A stretch of DNA of 64,000 nucleotides from Bacteroidales bacterium (GCA_017630215.1 JAGBVR010000002.1:62001-126000); one strand, 5' to 3'. Numbered from the stretch's first letter, positions 8,933 to 18,770 are shown. Notes: a model not told the origin generated them from the letters alone. Numbers and translations: made by a program.

Positions 8933-9685
8933 TTAGTAAAGCATTAACTGTGTGACAATAAGGTCGGCAAGCAGGATGAGGATGCTGGTGACCACGATAG
9001 CTTTCGTACTCGAACGTCCCACTCCGAGCGAACCTCCCTTAGCATAATATCCGTTGAATGCCGAGATGGAAGATATCATAAAGCAGAAAAGGGACATCTT
9101 GAAGCAGCTGTAGAAAATATAGAAGCCATTGTAAAAGGCCTTGATTCCCGTAATATACGAAGCCGTAGGAATGATCTGAGTAGTTTCCACCACAACATAT
9201 CCTCCGATAAGACCCAACACAAGACTCAGAAGCATCAGAAGCGGACTCAGAAATGTGGTAGCAACTATTTTCGGGAGTACAAGAAAGCCTGCCGAATTCA
9301 CGCCCATCATCTCCATCGCATCAATCTGTTCGGTAATACGCATACTTCCGATTTCCGATGAAATGTTAGAGCCCATCTTTCCCGCAAGAATCAGAGCTAC
9401 CATAGTCGAGCAGAATTCAAGAATGAGACTTTCTCTCACCATATAGCCGATGTACATCTTGTCAATGATGGGATTCTCCAAGTTCGAAGCAGTCTGGATG
9501 ACCAGCACTCCACCTATGAACAAAGAAATCACCCCCACCAGCAGAATGGATGAGATGATGAGTTTATCCGACTCATTTATAAGCTGACGGAAGAATATTC
9601 TCCATTTCTCAGGCTTTCTGAAGACCTTTTTCAGAAACAGGAGATAACGTCCGACCGACTCGAGAGATTTCCTTATCATGATCAT
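8933..9685 (-). CDS. mlaE: ABC transporter permease, MlaE family
   Basis: A hydrophobic MlaE-family permease of about 250 residues with transmembrane segments around IISSILLVGVISLFIGG, the central FCSTMVALILAGKMGSNISSE block (the conserved G-K-M-G-S region) and a C-terminal VVTSILILLADLIVT helix. The ORF extends to 9736, but the added N-terminus is polar and unlike the family. ATGs at 9685 and 9679 both fit, with the first taken here. It forms a two-gene unit with the MlaF-type ATPase. Confidence 0.87.
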   Translation of the reverse strand: MIMIRKSLESVGRYLLFLKKVFRKPEKWRIFFRQLINESDKLIISSILLVGVISLFIGGVLVIQTASNLENPIIDKMYIGYMVRESLILEFCSTMVALILAGKMGSNISSEIGSMRITEQIDAMEMMGVNSAGFLVLPKIVATTFLSPLLMLLSLVLGLIGGYVVVETTQIIPTASYITGIKAFYNGFYIFYSCFKMSLFCFMISSISAFNGYYAKGGSLGVGRSSTKAIVVTSILILLADLIVTQLMLY

Positions 9686-9891
9686 TTTCGTTTTGCTCTG
9701 CAAAGGTACAATGTTTTTAGTATTTCCATTCTTCAATATATGTCAAAAGTTAGGGCTGAACGCATTTAAGAGACATAAAATAAATTTCATGTCACTTAAA
9801 ATATTTTTTATGTTCTGAATTTCACCACATTTTTCTTTTTCTTTAATGTCTTATCGGATTTATGACGGACATTTGATAAAAAGGGTTGATT

Positions 9892-11439
9892 ATGCTGATA
9901 AACATTCATTGCGCAAAATGCGTCGGAATCGATGCGATACCGGTAATCGTAGAGGTAGATGTCGCTACAGGGATCGGAATACACCTTGTGGGTCTGGCAG
10001 ACGCGGCCATAAAGGAAAGTCTGCTGAGGATAGTTACATCGCTGCAGACATTAGGATTCAGGATACCGGGAAGGAAGATCGTAATCAATCTTGCGCCCGC
10101 GGACATGCATAAAAAGGGTAGCGGATACGACCTGCCCATCGCCTTGGGAATAATCGCGGCATCTGCGCAAAGAGACCTCCCCCTTCTGGATAAATTCCTG
10201 ATAATGGGAGAGTTGGGCCTCGACGGAACGATTCGCGAAGTCCCGGGAGCACTGCCTACTGTGGAGCTGGCGGCCAAGAGGGGAATGATGGGCTGCATCC
10301 TCCCTCGCCGGTCTGCGCTCGAAGCTTCTGAATACAACAGCATAGATGTTTACAGCGTGGAAACAATGGAGGAAGTGCTCGATATTCTCTCTGGAGAAGT
10401 ATCCAGAGATGACCTTCTGGCACGGAATATTCGTTCTATAGGGAGAACCGAACCATGTCAGACTCTATGCGGGGCTATGGATTTTTCTGAAATTATCGGA
10501 CAGGAAGGAGCCAAAAGAGGTCTGGAAATAGCTGCTGCCGGAGGCCACAACGCCATTCTCATAGGGTCACCGGGATCGGGTAAAAGTTCATTGGCAAAGG
10601 CAATGGCAACTATCCTCCCGCCTCTTAATTTTCAAGAATCTATCCAGACAAGCAAGATATATTCTGTAGCCGGGAAAGGTAATCCTCTCGGTGGATTGGT
10701 GAAGCAAAGACCCTTCAGAGCACCGCATTACAGTGCTTCTATAGCTGCTCTTATAGGAGGAGGATCTGACAATATAATGCCAGGAGAGATATCACTGGCA
10801 CATAATGGCATCCTGTTCATCGACGAGTTCTGTGAAGCACCTAAGAAAGTCCTGGAAGTGCTGAGAGCACCGATGGAAGACCGCAAGGTTACAATCTCAC
10901 GTCTAAAGACAAAAGTGGAATATCCGGCTGATTTCATGCTGATAGCTGCTACTAACCCTTGTCCCTGCGGCTATTACGGAGAAGGGGAACGCTGCACCTG
11001 TACTCCTTCAAGACGTATCGCATATATGTCCAAGCTCTCAGGACCTATAATGGACAGAATAGACATACAACTTTGGATGCATCCGATAGATGCCAGAAAA
11101 CTGGTAGAGAGAAAACCCGCCGAACCTAGTTCTGCCATTGCCGCAAGAGTACTGAAAGCCAGAGAGATACAGAAGAACAGATTTGCCACAGACGGCATAT
11201 TCTGCAATGCCTCTATGAACAATAAATTAATCGACAGATATTGTCCTCTTGATGCGGGATGCAGAAAACTTATGGAAAAAATAATCGAGAAGATGGGACT
11301 GTCTGCCAGAGCGTGTTCCCGGATCATAAGACTTGCCCGTACCATTGCAGATCTGGAGGGATCGGACAATATCAGGATGGAACATATATCCGAAGCTGCG
11401 GGATACCGTTTCCTGGACAAACAGAATATTCTGGAGTGA
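9892..11439 (+). CDS. YifB/ComM family Mg-chelatase-like AAA+ ATPase
   Basis: A 515-residue protein. An N-terminal ChlI-like domain (about 1-150, with GLADAAIKES) is followed by a AAA+ core with Walker A GSPGSGKSS, Walker B ILFIDEF, the Cys-rich NPCPCGYYGEG segment and a C-terminal helical domain. ComM helps branch migration during natural transformation and recombination; other members have no proven role. The ATG at 9892 follows AAGGG with a 6-base spacing, which favours it over the TTG at 9886. tsaE follows after 45 bases. Confidence 0.9.
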   Translation: MLINIHCAKCVGIDAIPVIVEVDVATGIGIHLVGLADAAIKESLLRIVTSLQTLGFRIPGRKIVINLAPADMHKKGSGYDLPIALGIIAASAQRDLPLLDKFLIMGELGLDGTIREVPGALPTVELAAKRGMMGCILPRRSALEASEYNSIDVYSVETMEEVLDILSGEVSRDDLLARNIRSIGRTEPCQTLCGAMDFSEIIGQEGAKRGLEIAAAGGHNAILIGSPGSGKSSLAKAMATILPPLNFQESIQTSKIYSVAGKGNPLGGLVKQRPFRAPHYSASIAALIGGGSDNIMPGEISLAHNGILFIDEFCEAPKKVLEVLRAPMEDRKVTISRLKTKVEYPADFMLIAATNPCPCGYYGEGERCTCTPSRRIAYMSKLSGPIMDRIDIQLWMHPIDARKLVERKPAEPSSAIAARVLKAREIQKNRFATDGIFCNASMNNKLIDRYCPLDAGCRKLMEKIIEKMGLSARACSRIIRLARTIADLEGSDNIRMEHISEAAGYRFLDKQNILE

Positions 11440-11484
11440 TCAGGAGAGTTTGGCCATGGCAAGGATTTTACATATCTTTGCCGT

Positions 11485-11907
11485 ATGAAACAGGAAATTA
11501 TCATCAGAGGAATCGAAGATCTCGAAAGAGCTGCCAGAGAGTTCCTCGAAAAAATAGGAAACAGTACGCTCGTCGCTTTCTTTGCTCCGATGGGCTCCGG
11601 CAAGACTACCTTCACAACTGCCATCTGCAAGGTTCTGGGAGTGACTGACCCGGTAGGCTCACCGACATTCGCTATCGTTAACGAATATATGAGGGCTGAC
11701 GGAGAGCCTATGTATCATTTTGATTTCTACAGAATAAACAAGCTTTCAGAAGCCATCGAAATCGGTCTGTACGACTACCTCGACAGCGGATGCCTTTGCA
11801 TTATGGAGTGGCCGGAGAACATTGAGGATCTTCTGCCGGAAGAGACGCTGAAAGTGCATATTACCGTCAATCCTGACCAATCAAGAACTGTTTCCTGGGA
11901 ATCATAG
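11485..11907 (+). CDS. tsaE: tRNA threonylcarbamoyladenosine biosynthesis ATPase TsaE
   Basis: A 140-residue P-loop protein needed with TsaB, TsaC and TsaD for the t6A37 modification of ANN-decoding tRNAs. It has Walker A GSGKTTF, the SPTFAIVNEY segment and the YHFDFYRI and CIMEWPEN motifs that mark TsaE. Length fits the family. It lies on the same strand as yifB and its last 6 bases overlap the convergent lipoprotein gene. Confidence 0.95.
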   Translation: MKQEIIIRGIEDLERAAREFLEKIGNSTLVAFFAPMGSGKTTFTTAICKVLGVTDPVGSPTFAIVNEYMRADGEPMYHFDFYRINKLSEAIEIGLYDYLDSGCLCIMEWPENIEDLLPEETLKVHITVNPDQSRTVSWES

Positions 11908-13107
11908 GTCTGAGTAAGCAGTTACGGAAGCTATATAGCCGCATATATCCAAAGGCTCAAGCTTTCCATCCTTCCACACATTAGGCCGTCCTCCTTTGAC
12001 AGAGGATAGTCCGATGTGAAGGATTCCGTTAACCATTGCCCCGCAACCAGTACCCATCACGACATAGTCCCAGGGCATGAAGTATTCCTCACCGCAGCGA
12101 TATATGATTCCTCTTAGTGAGGCCGGATTGAATGCGCAGCAGATACCTTCTCCCGAGACAAAACAGGAATTAGCCACCATCCCGTCTGCAAATGCCGTGA
12201 ACAGCCCCGGGCTAAGCCACAATGCGCTTGCCACCGTATTGTCGGAAGCAATGAAAAGACCTTCCCAGAAAAGGTGGTCTTCCCCGGTCATCATTCTGAA
12301 TGACAAAGGTCTCCCGTCCTCAGGTGTTGCCAAAGCATTCATTATACCATCCAGAAACAAGACGGGCTTGTCCACTCCTTTCAAAGATGCGATGTAGCAG
12401 ACCTCTCCCCTATAGGATATGACGTCCCATACCTTCTTTATATCATCACGCAAAGCTATCTGGGTGACCTCGCCGTCCGTACAATGATAATATCTTTCTA
12501 TAGTCTCTTTATCGGAAATCACCGGCTCCGTAAAGGCAAAGCAGATGCGTCCTCCGTCACAATGAAGGCGTCCGAAAGTTCTTCCGGATGATCTTTCAAG
12601 AATTATTTGACCGTTCTTTCTGTAGGCGAAGCCTTTTCCTTTACGAGGATGACCCAATGTATAGACAGTATCGTTTTCCACGAGCATCCCGCAAATATCT
12701 TCACAACCCGGATATCGCAGAAGGGTCTTTCCATCTCGCTTGATGACAGTTTCGGTGCCTGTACAATAATCCGTATAAAGATGTCCCTCGATCATCCTGT
12801 GCATATCAGGATCCGGACTCACTTCATATGCGTCTCCGACCGGTATCTTCATCATCGGAAGCCCGTCTGCAAAGACCACCAGAGAACACTTCACGGTGCC
12901 TTTCTCCGGGTCCGTCCTCCAGTCATAGTCCTGAGGATAATCAAAACACGTGATATGACACACTTCCTTAGTATCAGACCCGACATTCATCCCGGGTCCC
13001 GCCCAGACATCCTCACGGTTCATTCCGGGCCTTCTGTTCACTTCCTCGACACCACAGGAAAAGACAGTCAACGCCGCCATACCCATAATCCACCAATCTT
13101 TCCTCAT
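11902..13107 (-). CDS. Lipoprotein of unknown function
   Basis: About 401 residues with a lipoprotein signal (Met-Arg-Lys start, hydrophobic stretch, lipobox LTVFSC). The rest has many short beta-type segments with repeated aromatic/Gly turns, such as YHCTDGEV, YRCGEEYF and VWKDGKLEPL, suggesting a beta-propeller-like fold; this is an impression only. An ORF extension to 13149 lacks a signal peptide, so the ATG at 13107 is used. The gene converges on tsaE with a 6-base overlap. No enzyme motif is recognised. Confidence 0.7.
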   Translation of the reverse strand: MRKDWWIMGMAALTVFSCGVEEVNRRPGMNREDVWAGPGMNVGSDTKEVCHITCFDYPQDYDWRTDPEKGTVKCSLVVFADGLPMMKIPVGDAYEVSPDPDMHRMIEGHLYTDYCTGTETVIKRDGKTLLRYPGCEDICGMLVENDTVYTLGHPRKGKGFAYRKNGQIILERSSGRTFGRLHCDGGRICFAFTEPVISDKETIERYYHCTDGEVTQIALRDDIKKVWDVISYRGEVCYIASLKGVDKPVLFLDGIMNALATPEDGRPLSFRMMTGEDHLFWEGLFIASDNTVASALWLSPGLFTAFADGMVANSCFVSGEGICCAFNPASLRGIIYRCGEEYFMPWDYVVMGTGCGAMVNGILHIGLSSVKGGRPNVWKDGKLEPLDICGYIASVTAYSDL

Positions 13108-13384
13108 AATTCTTTTTGCTCCAAAGGAAGGAATAATTTCTGGGACCAACCTCTCGCTTCACCCCATATCCGGGCAGTTCGTCACCTTTTTCTTTTTCTT
13201 ATCCTTTTTCAACTTTTCTTATGTCTTTATCCTGAAGGACATCCTTGAAGGCTGACACATAAAAAAGATTACAAATACACAAAAAAGAGAAAAACATCAC
13301 TGCATTTCACCACATAAAACCGGGCATAATTATAAATGTATATACCTTTCTGCAAAATTTCAGCATATGAGTAAATTCACAAAT

Positions 13385-13414
13385 TTGTAAATTTTATAAT
13401 AATCATTAATTTTG
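13385..13414 (+). promoter_or_regulatory. Bacteroidota promoter of higBA
   Basis: TTG (13385-13387), a 19-base spacer and TAATTTTG (13407-13414) match the Bacteroidota consensus. The ATG of higB is 9 bases further on. A palindrome ACAAATTTGT (13379-13388) overlaps the -33 element and is a candidate HigA operator. The rest of the 273-base gap upstream, from the lipoprotein gene to base 13378, is AT-rich with no other recognised feature. Confidence 0.75.
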
Positions 13415-13422
13415 CAGAAGGA

Positions 13423-13740
13423 ATGAAAGTAATTTTCGCCAAGCAGTATCTTCAAGAACTATACTCCGGCAAAACCGTACAGAACAAAAAGTACCGTTTC
13501 CAGCCTCACATTGTAAAAAGATACTGTAAAACCATTGAGACAATGATCGACGCCAAAGATGTACCTTCTCTCGCAAGAATCAATTCATTGAGATACGAGA
13601 AGTTACAAGGAAACAAAAAGGGATTGTCATCAGTACGCATATCGGACAAATACAGAATAGAATTTGAAGAACACAGCGCCACAAACGAAGATATTGCAAC
13701 TATATGCAATATAGTAGAATTGTCGAACCATTATAAATAA
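13423..13740 (+). CDS. higB: HigB-type toxin (RelE superfamily)
   Basis: A 105-residue protein of the RelE/HigB mRNA-interferase fold, with the GNKKGLSSVRISDKYRIEFE core (basic strand, Arg-rich) and C-terminal IATICNIVELSNHYK typical of HigB. These toxins cut mRNA on the ribosome. The toxin-before-antitoxin order and 8-base gap to the HigA-like gene are those of higBA. The dedicated promoter upstream supports an autonomous TA unit. Confidence 0.85.
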   Translation: MKVIFAKQYLQELYSGKTVQNKKYRFQPHIVKRYCKTIETMIDAKDVPSLARINSLRYEKLQGNKKGLSSVRISDKYRIEFEEHSATNEDIATICNIVELSNHYK

Positions 13741-13748
13741 AAAGAAAT

Positions 13749-14093
13749 ATGGTAGAAATTGAAGGAGTTGACCCAATGATGATTGCCAACAATCTGAAGC
13801 CCAAATATGTAACCCATCCGGGCGAGGTCATTATGGATGAAATCGAGTATATGCAGATTTCTCAGAAGGAATTTGCAGAAAGGATAGGAGTATCCTGTTC
13901 TCAGGTGAACCAGATCCTGAGAGGGAAGCGCCCGGTAAATACTGAATTCGCCCTGCTTACGGAAGCAGCCACAGGCATTCCGGCCGACCTCCTGCTCAGA
14001 ATGCAGACCAGATACGACCGGATCAAGGCTGAAAACAAGGCTGATTTTATGGAAAAACTTAAAAAGATAAAGAAGTTCGCCGCTGCACTTTAG
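13749..14093 (+). CDS. higA: HigA-type antitoxin (XRE family)
   Basis: A 114-residue DNA-binding antitoxin. The characteristic HPGEVIMDEIE opening of HigA/VapI is at about residues 25-35, followed by the helix-turn-helix SQKEFAERIGVSCSQVNQILRGKR. The C-terminus is Lys-rich. It should neutralise HigB and repress the operon promoter. The first ATG (13749) gives a short N-terminal extension; an ATG further in is possible. Confidence 0.87.
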   Translation: MVEIEGVDPMMIANNLKPKYVTHPGEVIMDEIEYMQISQKEFAERIGVSCSQVNQILRGKRPVNTEFALLTEAATGIPADLLLRMQTRYDRIKAENKADFMEKLKKIKKFAAAL

Positions 14094-14148
14094 CGGATAT
14101 CAAGGCTTCCCGCTGACAAGCAGACAGAGGTAAAAATCTGTCGGAGCC

Positions 14149-15060
14149 TTATTTCCTATAAAGTGCAAACAGAGCCGAGCCGGAACCGGACATGGAAGCA
14201 TATACAGCTCCCGAATCGTAGAGCGAGCGCTTGATGGCAGCCAGTTCAGGATACTTCTGGAATACAGTTTCCTCGAAATCATTGACCAGAATACCATCCC
14301 ATTCTTCCACCGGCCTCGAAAGTGCCTCTCTTAAAGGAATTTCCGGAAGATGGGGTCTGATCCCGCTATAGGCATCCTTTGTAGAAACGGAGATACCTTC
14401 AGGAGTCAGAACCTGAAGGTCAAACTCCTCCAGACCAATCGGATATTCAGTCAACATCTCTCCTCTCCCCTCGCCGATCATCGGACGGTTATATATGAAA
14501 AAGGCACAATCGCTGCCAAGGCGGGAGGCGTATCCGGCCAATTGTTCTTCTGTCAATTCAAGAGTACAGAGTTCATTCAGCATCTTCAAAGCAAAGGCAG
14601 CATCAGCAGAACCGCCACCAAGACCTGCACCTACAGGGGATGTCTTCTCCAGGAAAATCTTCACTGGCGGCAGCTGGAAATCCTCTGCCAGAATATCGTA
14701 CGCTTTGGCTGTCAGATCTTTCAACGGATCCCAATCCACGCCTTCCGCACGGGCAATGGTAATCATAAGCTTCCCGTCCTCGGATATTCCCTGGACTATT
14801 TTCGGAGCAGTGCATTCTTCCGTTTCCACTCCGAAACATCCTTCCGGCTTTACGCTGCCCTGAGATGCCGGGATAGACGAGCCGTACTTGCTGAAAAGAA
14901 TCGCTGACGTACGGCTATAATCATCTCCGACGATTATCTCAAGGGTATCAGTAATGCCCGAATAAGGGATGAAAAGAGTTTCAAGGTCATGGAAACCGTC
15001 CTCACGTTTACGCAGAACATTAAGACCAAGGTTTATCTTTACATTAGGATTGGTAATCAT
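14149..15060 (-). CDS. ispE: 4-diphosphocytidyl-2-C-methyl-D-erythritol kinase IspE
   Basis: GHMP-family kinase of the non-mevalonate isoprenoid (MEP) pathway, phosphorylating CDP-methylerythritol at the 2-hydroxyl. The 303-residue product begins with the typical NPNVKINLGLNVL and has the GHMP glycine-rich ATP motif PVGAGLGGGSADAA and a C-terminal SGSGSALFALY block. It is the last gene of the suf-linked minus-strand run, 30 bases after sufD. Isoprenoid enzymes IspG and IspH need Fe-S clusters, so linkage to suf makes sense. Confidence 0.95.
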   Translation of the reverse strand: MITNPNVKINLGLNVLRKREDGFHDLETLFIPYSGITDTLEIIVGDDYSRTSAILFSKYGSSIPASQGSVKPEGCFGVETEECTAPKIVQGISEDGKLMITIARAEGVDWDPLKDLTAKAYDILAEDFQLPPVKIFLEKTSPVGAGLGGGSADAAFALKMLNELCTLELTEEQLAGYASRLGSDCAFFIYNRPMIGEGRGEMLTEYPIGLEEFDLQVLTPEGISVSTKDAYSGIRPHLPEIPLREALSRPVEEWDGILVNDFEETVFQKYPELAAIKRSLYDSGAVYASMSGSGSALFALYRK

Positions 15061-15090
15061 AATACTGTAATTTCGAGCTTGTCGGGAAAT

Positions 15091-15702
15091 CTAAATATTT
15101 CTTATTGAATCCTCGAACTGCATTGCAAGACTTTCGCGATCAGCCTCTGGAATCTGCTCCAGCACCGGAGCTATGAACGAAATCATCTGCAGCACCTTGG
15201 CATCCTCGAGGGTTATACCGCGTGAACGCATATAGAACTGTTCCTCTTCATTGAGGCGACCGATAGTTGCTCCATGAGAGCACTTCACGTCATCGGCATA
15301 GATTTCCAGCTGAGGCTTTGTATCCACCTTGGCATCATCCGAAAGCAGAATATTGTGGTTTTCCTGATATGCTTCAGTCCTCTGGGCATCCTGAGCCACA
15401 ATTATCTTTCCATAGAAATCCACTCTGGATTTTCCACCCGCAATTCCCTTGAAAAGCTGACGAGAATTGCAATGCGGCAGATCGTGATGCATATCTACAG
15501 CTATCTTCACCTTCTCGTCACCACCACAGACATATGCGCCATAGATATTGGCTTCTGCTCCCTCTCCCGCAAGAGTCACGTCAAGTTTGATGTCACAGCT
15601 CACACCGGGATACACCAGAAGCACCATATCTGATCTCTGACCAGACTGCACTTCTATGTTACGGACAAGCTGTCCCTGTGAAACTATAATAACTTCAGTC
15701 AT
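15091..15702 (-). CDS. sufD: SufD-like Fe-S assembly scaffold component (short form)
   Basis: A 203-residue protein matching the C-terminal half of SufB/SufD beta-helix proteins, with NHNILLSDDAKVDTKPQLEI, the DDVKCSHGATIGRL motif and a helical end with SFIAPVLEQIP. Typical SufD is over 400 residues, so the N-terminal helical domain and early beta-helix are missing. The reading frame is clean and starts at ATG, with no matching upstream fragment, so this looks like a stable short form, not a frameshift. It lies 12 bases after sufC. With SufB and SufC it should build Fe-S clusters. Confidence 0.85.
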   Translation of the reverse strand: MTEVIIVSQGQLVRNIEVQSGQRSDMVLLVYPGVSCDIKLDVTLAGEGAEANIYGAYVCGGDEKVKIAVDMHHDLPHCNSRQLFKGIAGGKSRVDFYGKIIVAQDAQRTEAYQENHNILLSDDAKVDTKPQLEIYADDVKCSHGATIGRLNEEEQFYMRSRGITLEDAKVLQMISFIAPVLEQIPEADRESLAMQFEDSIRNI

Positions 15703-15714
15703 GATGAAGCCCTC

Positions 15715-16464
15715 CTACAGATTATCGTAACCCTTCTCCTCGATCTCAGCCACAAGTTCCTTGCCTGCAGTCTTCACGATCTTTCCATCCTTTAGCACGT
15801 GTACCACGTCTGGAACAATATAATCAAGAAGTCTCTGATAATGAGTGATTACAATAGCCGCTTTCTCTGGGGTATGAAGAGCATTCACACCGTTTGCAAC
15901 AATTCGAAGAGCATCCACATCAAGTCCGCTGTCGGTCTCGTCAAGTATTGCAAGAGTCGGATCCAGCATCGCCATCTGGAAAATCTCGTTACGCTTCTTC
16001 TCGCCGCCGGAAAAACCCACATTTACTTCTCGTTTTGCAAACTCTGGCTTCATCTGCACAAAAGCCATCTTTTCACGAAGCAGTTTCAGAAAGTCACCTG
16101 CCTTAAGCGGCTCAAGACCCTTTCCGGCACGATGCGCATTAACTGCTGTCTTCATGAAATTAGTGATAGTTACTCCCGGTATCTCCACAGGATACTGGAA
16201 CGAAAGGAATATTCCCGCCCAGGCACGTTCTTCAGGAGACATTGCCAGAAGATCCTGCCCGAGGAACTCGATGGTTCCTGATGTGACAGTGAACTGAGGT
16301 TTTCCAGCAAGAACCGCCGAGAGGGTACTCTTACCAGCTCCGTTCGGCCCCATGACCGCATGAATCTCACCCTTGCGGATAGTAAGATCCACGCCTTTAA
16401 GAATTTCCTTATCCTCTACAGAGGCCCTCAGGCCTTCAATTTTCAATAATATATCGTTTGCCAT
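15715..16464 (-). CDS. sufC: Fe-S cluster assembly ATPase SufC
   Basis: A 249-residue ABC-type ATPase without membrane partner. It has Walker [10 protein letters not shown], the SufC-specific [12 protein letters not shown] segment, signature [11 protein letters not shown] and Walker [13 protein letters not shown]. SufC binds SufB and SufD and powers cluster assembly. It sits between pnuC and sufD with 12-base gaps on both sides, so it is clearly in the operon. Confidence 0.96.
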   Translation of the reverse strand: MANDILLKIEGLRASVEDKEILKGVDLTIRKGEIHAVMGPNGAGKSTLSAVLAGKPQFTVTSGTIEFLGQDLLAMSPEERAWAGIFLSFQYPVEIPGVTITNFMKTAVNAHRAGKGLEPLKAGDFLKLLREKMAFVQMKPEFAKREVNVGFSGGEKKRNEIFQMAMLDPTLAILDETDSGLDVDALRIVANGVNALHTPEKAAIVITHYQRLLDYIVPDVVHVLKDGKIVKTAGKELVAEIEEKGYDNL

Positions 16465-16476
16465 ATAGCTTTTATT

Positions 16477-17130
16477 TTACGCATTGTTTCTATAAAGTTT
16501 ATACCATGTGAACAGCGACCAGATACCATTCACAAGATAGAGACAGCTGACAATCGGCATGAACACCAGACCGGCCTTCAGATAAAGCGTCAGATTCGCA
16601 ATGTTCACAAAGAGCCATGCTATCCAGCAGTCCCATTTCTTCAGAGCCGAAAGGAGTTGGGCAGTCAATATCAGCACAGTCACGCAGCAATCCAGATAAG
16701 GAAGCGGATTGGCCGGGAAATACCCTACTAACCAGCGTGTTCCCATCATACTCATCAGCCATCCCCACGCAAGAGCCAACATCAACACAAGACCCACTAT
16801 CAATCCCCTCTGAGGCCAGGTCAGCATCGACACCTTCAGCTCTCCACTTCCGGACGAACTCTCCTGAGATTTCTTGGGATGGCTCCAGCGATATTGACCT
16901 AATATATTGATACCTAATGAGATCGGCTGCAATATAAGATTGGCGTACAGATTCTTCTGCCAGAACATGAAGAAGAGCAATGCTGTGTACATATACCCCA
17001 CATAGAAATTGCTCTTATTGTTCCTTCCCGCCAGAAAAACCGTAGTCAGACCGAACACTGCCGAAAGAAGATCGATCAACAGCACCGGCTTTCCGCCCAT
17101 TTCAAACAGTATTATATTCCAGAATTCCAT
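16477..17130 (-). CDS. pnuC: PnuC-type vitamin/nucleoside transporter
   Basis: A 217-residue membrane protein with about seven hydrophobic segments. The PnuC pattern shows as FYVGYMYTALLFFMFWQKN, ILGQYRW, and the C-terminal SALKKWDCWIAWLFVN block with paired tryptophans. PnuC carriers import nicotinamide riboside; relatives PnuT and PnuX carry thiamine or riboflavin, and the substrate cannot be fixed here. No TPP or FMN riboswitch was recognised upstream. It interrupts the suf genes, between sufB and sufC, which is not the usual order. Confidence 0.82.
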   Translation of the reverse strand: MEFWNIILFEMGGKPVLLIDLLSAVFGLTTVFLAGRNNKSNFYVGYMYTALLFFMFWQKNLYANLILQPISLGINILGQYRWSHPKKSQESSSGSGELKVSMLTWPQRGLIVGLVLMLALAWGWLMSMMGTRWLVGYFPANPLPYLDCCVTVLILTAQLLSALKKWDCWIAWLFVNIANLTLYLKAGLVFMPIVSCLYLVNGIWSLFTWYKLYRNNA

Positions 17131-17146
17131 TAAATGTTATGTTATA

Positions 17147-17184
17147 GATTCTCACGACTCGCTTCGCTCGCTCAGAATGACATC
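17147..17184. repeat. Dispersed repeat copy between sufB and pnuC
   Basis: This 38-base segment reads, in part, GATTCTCACGACTCGC and CTCAGAATGACATC. The same family occurs at 31191, 33981, 37138, 39111 and inside clpB at 40750. It fills most of the sufB-pnuC gap. Confidence 0.8.
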
Positions 17185-17212
17185 AAAGCATCATTCAGCA
17201 ATCCACCAAACA

Positions 17213-18652
17213 TCATCCAACGGATCCCTCAAGACTGACCTGAAGCAGTTTCTGAGCCTCGACGGCAAATTCCATCGGAAGTTTCGAAAGCACCTCTCGT
17301 GCATATCCGTTAACGATAAGACCCACAGCCTCCTCCGGGCCAATTCCTCGCTGGTTGCAATAAAAGAGCTGGTCCTCGCTTATCTTCGAAGTTGTTGCCT
17401 CGTGCTCAACTACGGCTGTCTTGTTTGCATTTTCGATATACGGGAAAGTATGGGCTCCGCATCTGTCACCTATCAGAAGACTGTCGCACTGCGAGAAATT
17501 GCGGGCATTGTCTGCACCAGGAAGCATTTTCACAAGTCCGCGATAGCTGTTCTGGCTTCGACCGGCCGAGATACCCTTGCTGACGATACGGCTGCGGGTA
17601 TTGCGTCCGATATGAATCATCTTCGTACCTGTATCCGCCTGCTGGAAGTTATTGGTAACTGCCACTGAATAAAACTCCGAAGAAGAGTTGTCTCCCTTCA
17701 GGATGGTGGAAGGATATTTCCAGGTTATAGCCGAGCCTGTCTCCACCTGAGTCCACGAAAGATGACTTCCCGAACCTTTGCAGATGCCTCTCTTGGTCAC
17801 GAAATTATATATACCTCCGCGTCCCTCCCTGTCACCGGGATACCAGTTCTGTACTGTGGAATACTTCACCTCAGCATCTTTCTCCACAATAATCTCCACC
17901 ACAGCAGCATGAAGCTGATTCTCGTCACGCATAGGAGCTGTACATCCCTCCATATAGCTTACATACGAACCCTCATCAGCTACGATCAGAGTCCTTTCGA
18001 ACTGACCAGTTCCGGCCGCATTGATACGGAAATAGCTCGAAAGCTCCATCGGACAGCGGACACCCTTTGGAATATACACGAAAGAGCCGTCACTGAAAAC
18101 TGCGGAATTCAATGCTGCATAGAAATTGTCACCGACAGGAACCACCGAAGCAAGATATTTCTTAACAAGATCAGGATGCTCCTTGACAGCTTCCGAGAAC
18201 GAACAGAATATAATACCCTTCTCAGCCAATGCAGATCGGAATGTAGTAGTAACTGATACAGAGTCAAATACAGCATCTACAGCCACTCCGGCCAGTGCCG
18301 CTCTCTCATGAAGAGGAATACCGAGCTTGTCAAATGTCTTTTCAAGTTCCGGATCGATCTCCTTCGGACGGTCCTCGTCCTTCTTAGGAGCCGCATAGTA
18401 GATGATATCCTGGAAGTCAATCTCAGGAATATCCAGATGAGCCCAGCTCGGAAGTTTCATTTTCTGCCAGCGGCGGAAAGCTTCCAGACGGAAGTCCAGC
18501 ATCCACTCAGGCTCATCTTTCTTTGCTGAAATCAGACGGATTATGTCCTCATTCAGTCCCTTGGGTATGAATTCCTGCTCGACATTGGTCACGAAGCCGT
18601 GCTCATACTCCTTTTCGGTTATATTGTCTAATATTTCTTTATCCTTGCTCAT
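17213..18652 (-). CDS. sufB: Fe-S cluster assembly protein SufB
   Basis: Scaffold of the SUF Fe-S assembly complex. The product of about 479 residues has the SufB-specific [19 protein letters not shown] segment, [26 protein letters not shown] and the C-terminal [12 protein letters not shown] containing the conserved cysteine. The ORF begins at 18673, but the methionine at 18652 ([10 protein letters not shown]) is the more family-like start. It is first in the sufB-pnuC-sufC-sufD-ispE run. A minus-strand TATCTTTG at 18702-18709 may be its -7 element; no clear -33 is seen. Confidence 0.95.
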   Translation of the reverse strand: MSKDKEILDNITEKEYEHGFVTNVEQEFIPKGLNEDIIRLISAKKDEPEWMLDFRLEAFRRWQKMKLPSWAHLDIPEIDFQDIIYYAAPKKDEDRPKEIDPELEKTFDKLGIPLHERAALAGVAVDAVFDSVSVTTTFRSALAEKGIIFCSFSEAVKEHPDLVKKYLASVVPVGDNFYAALNSAVFSDGSFVYIPKGVRCPMELSSYFRINAAGTGQFERTLIVADEGSYVSYMEGCTAPMRDENQLHAAVVEIIVEKDAEVKYSTVQNWYPGDREGRGGIYNFVTKRGICKGSGSHLSWTQVETGSAITWKYPSTILKGDNSSSEFYSVAVTNNFQQADTGTKMIHIGRNTRSRIVSKGISAGRSQNSYRGLVKMLPGADNARNFSQCDSLLIGDRCGAHTFPYIENANKTAVVEHEATTSKISEDQLFYCNQRGIGPEEAVGLIVNGYAREVLSKLPMEFAVEAQKLLQVSLEGSVG

Positions 18653-18770
18653 ATAAAAACTGCTATTCTGCAATGCTCAAGCCACAGACGGCCCGAATAT
18701 GCAAAGATAGCAGTTTCTTATTATATTACCGATATAAAGGAAGCACTTTTTAACAGCTTCCTTTGAAGGA

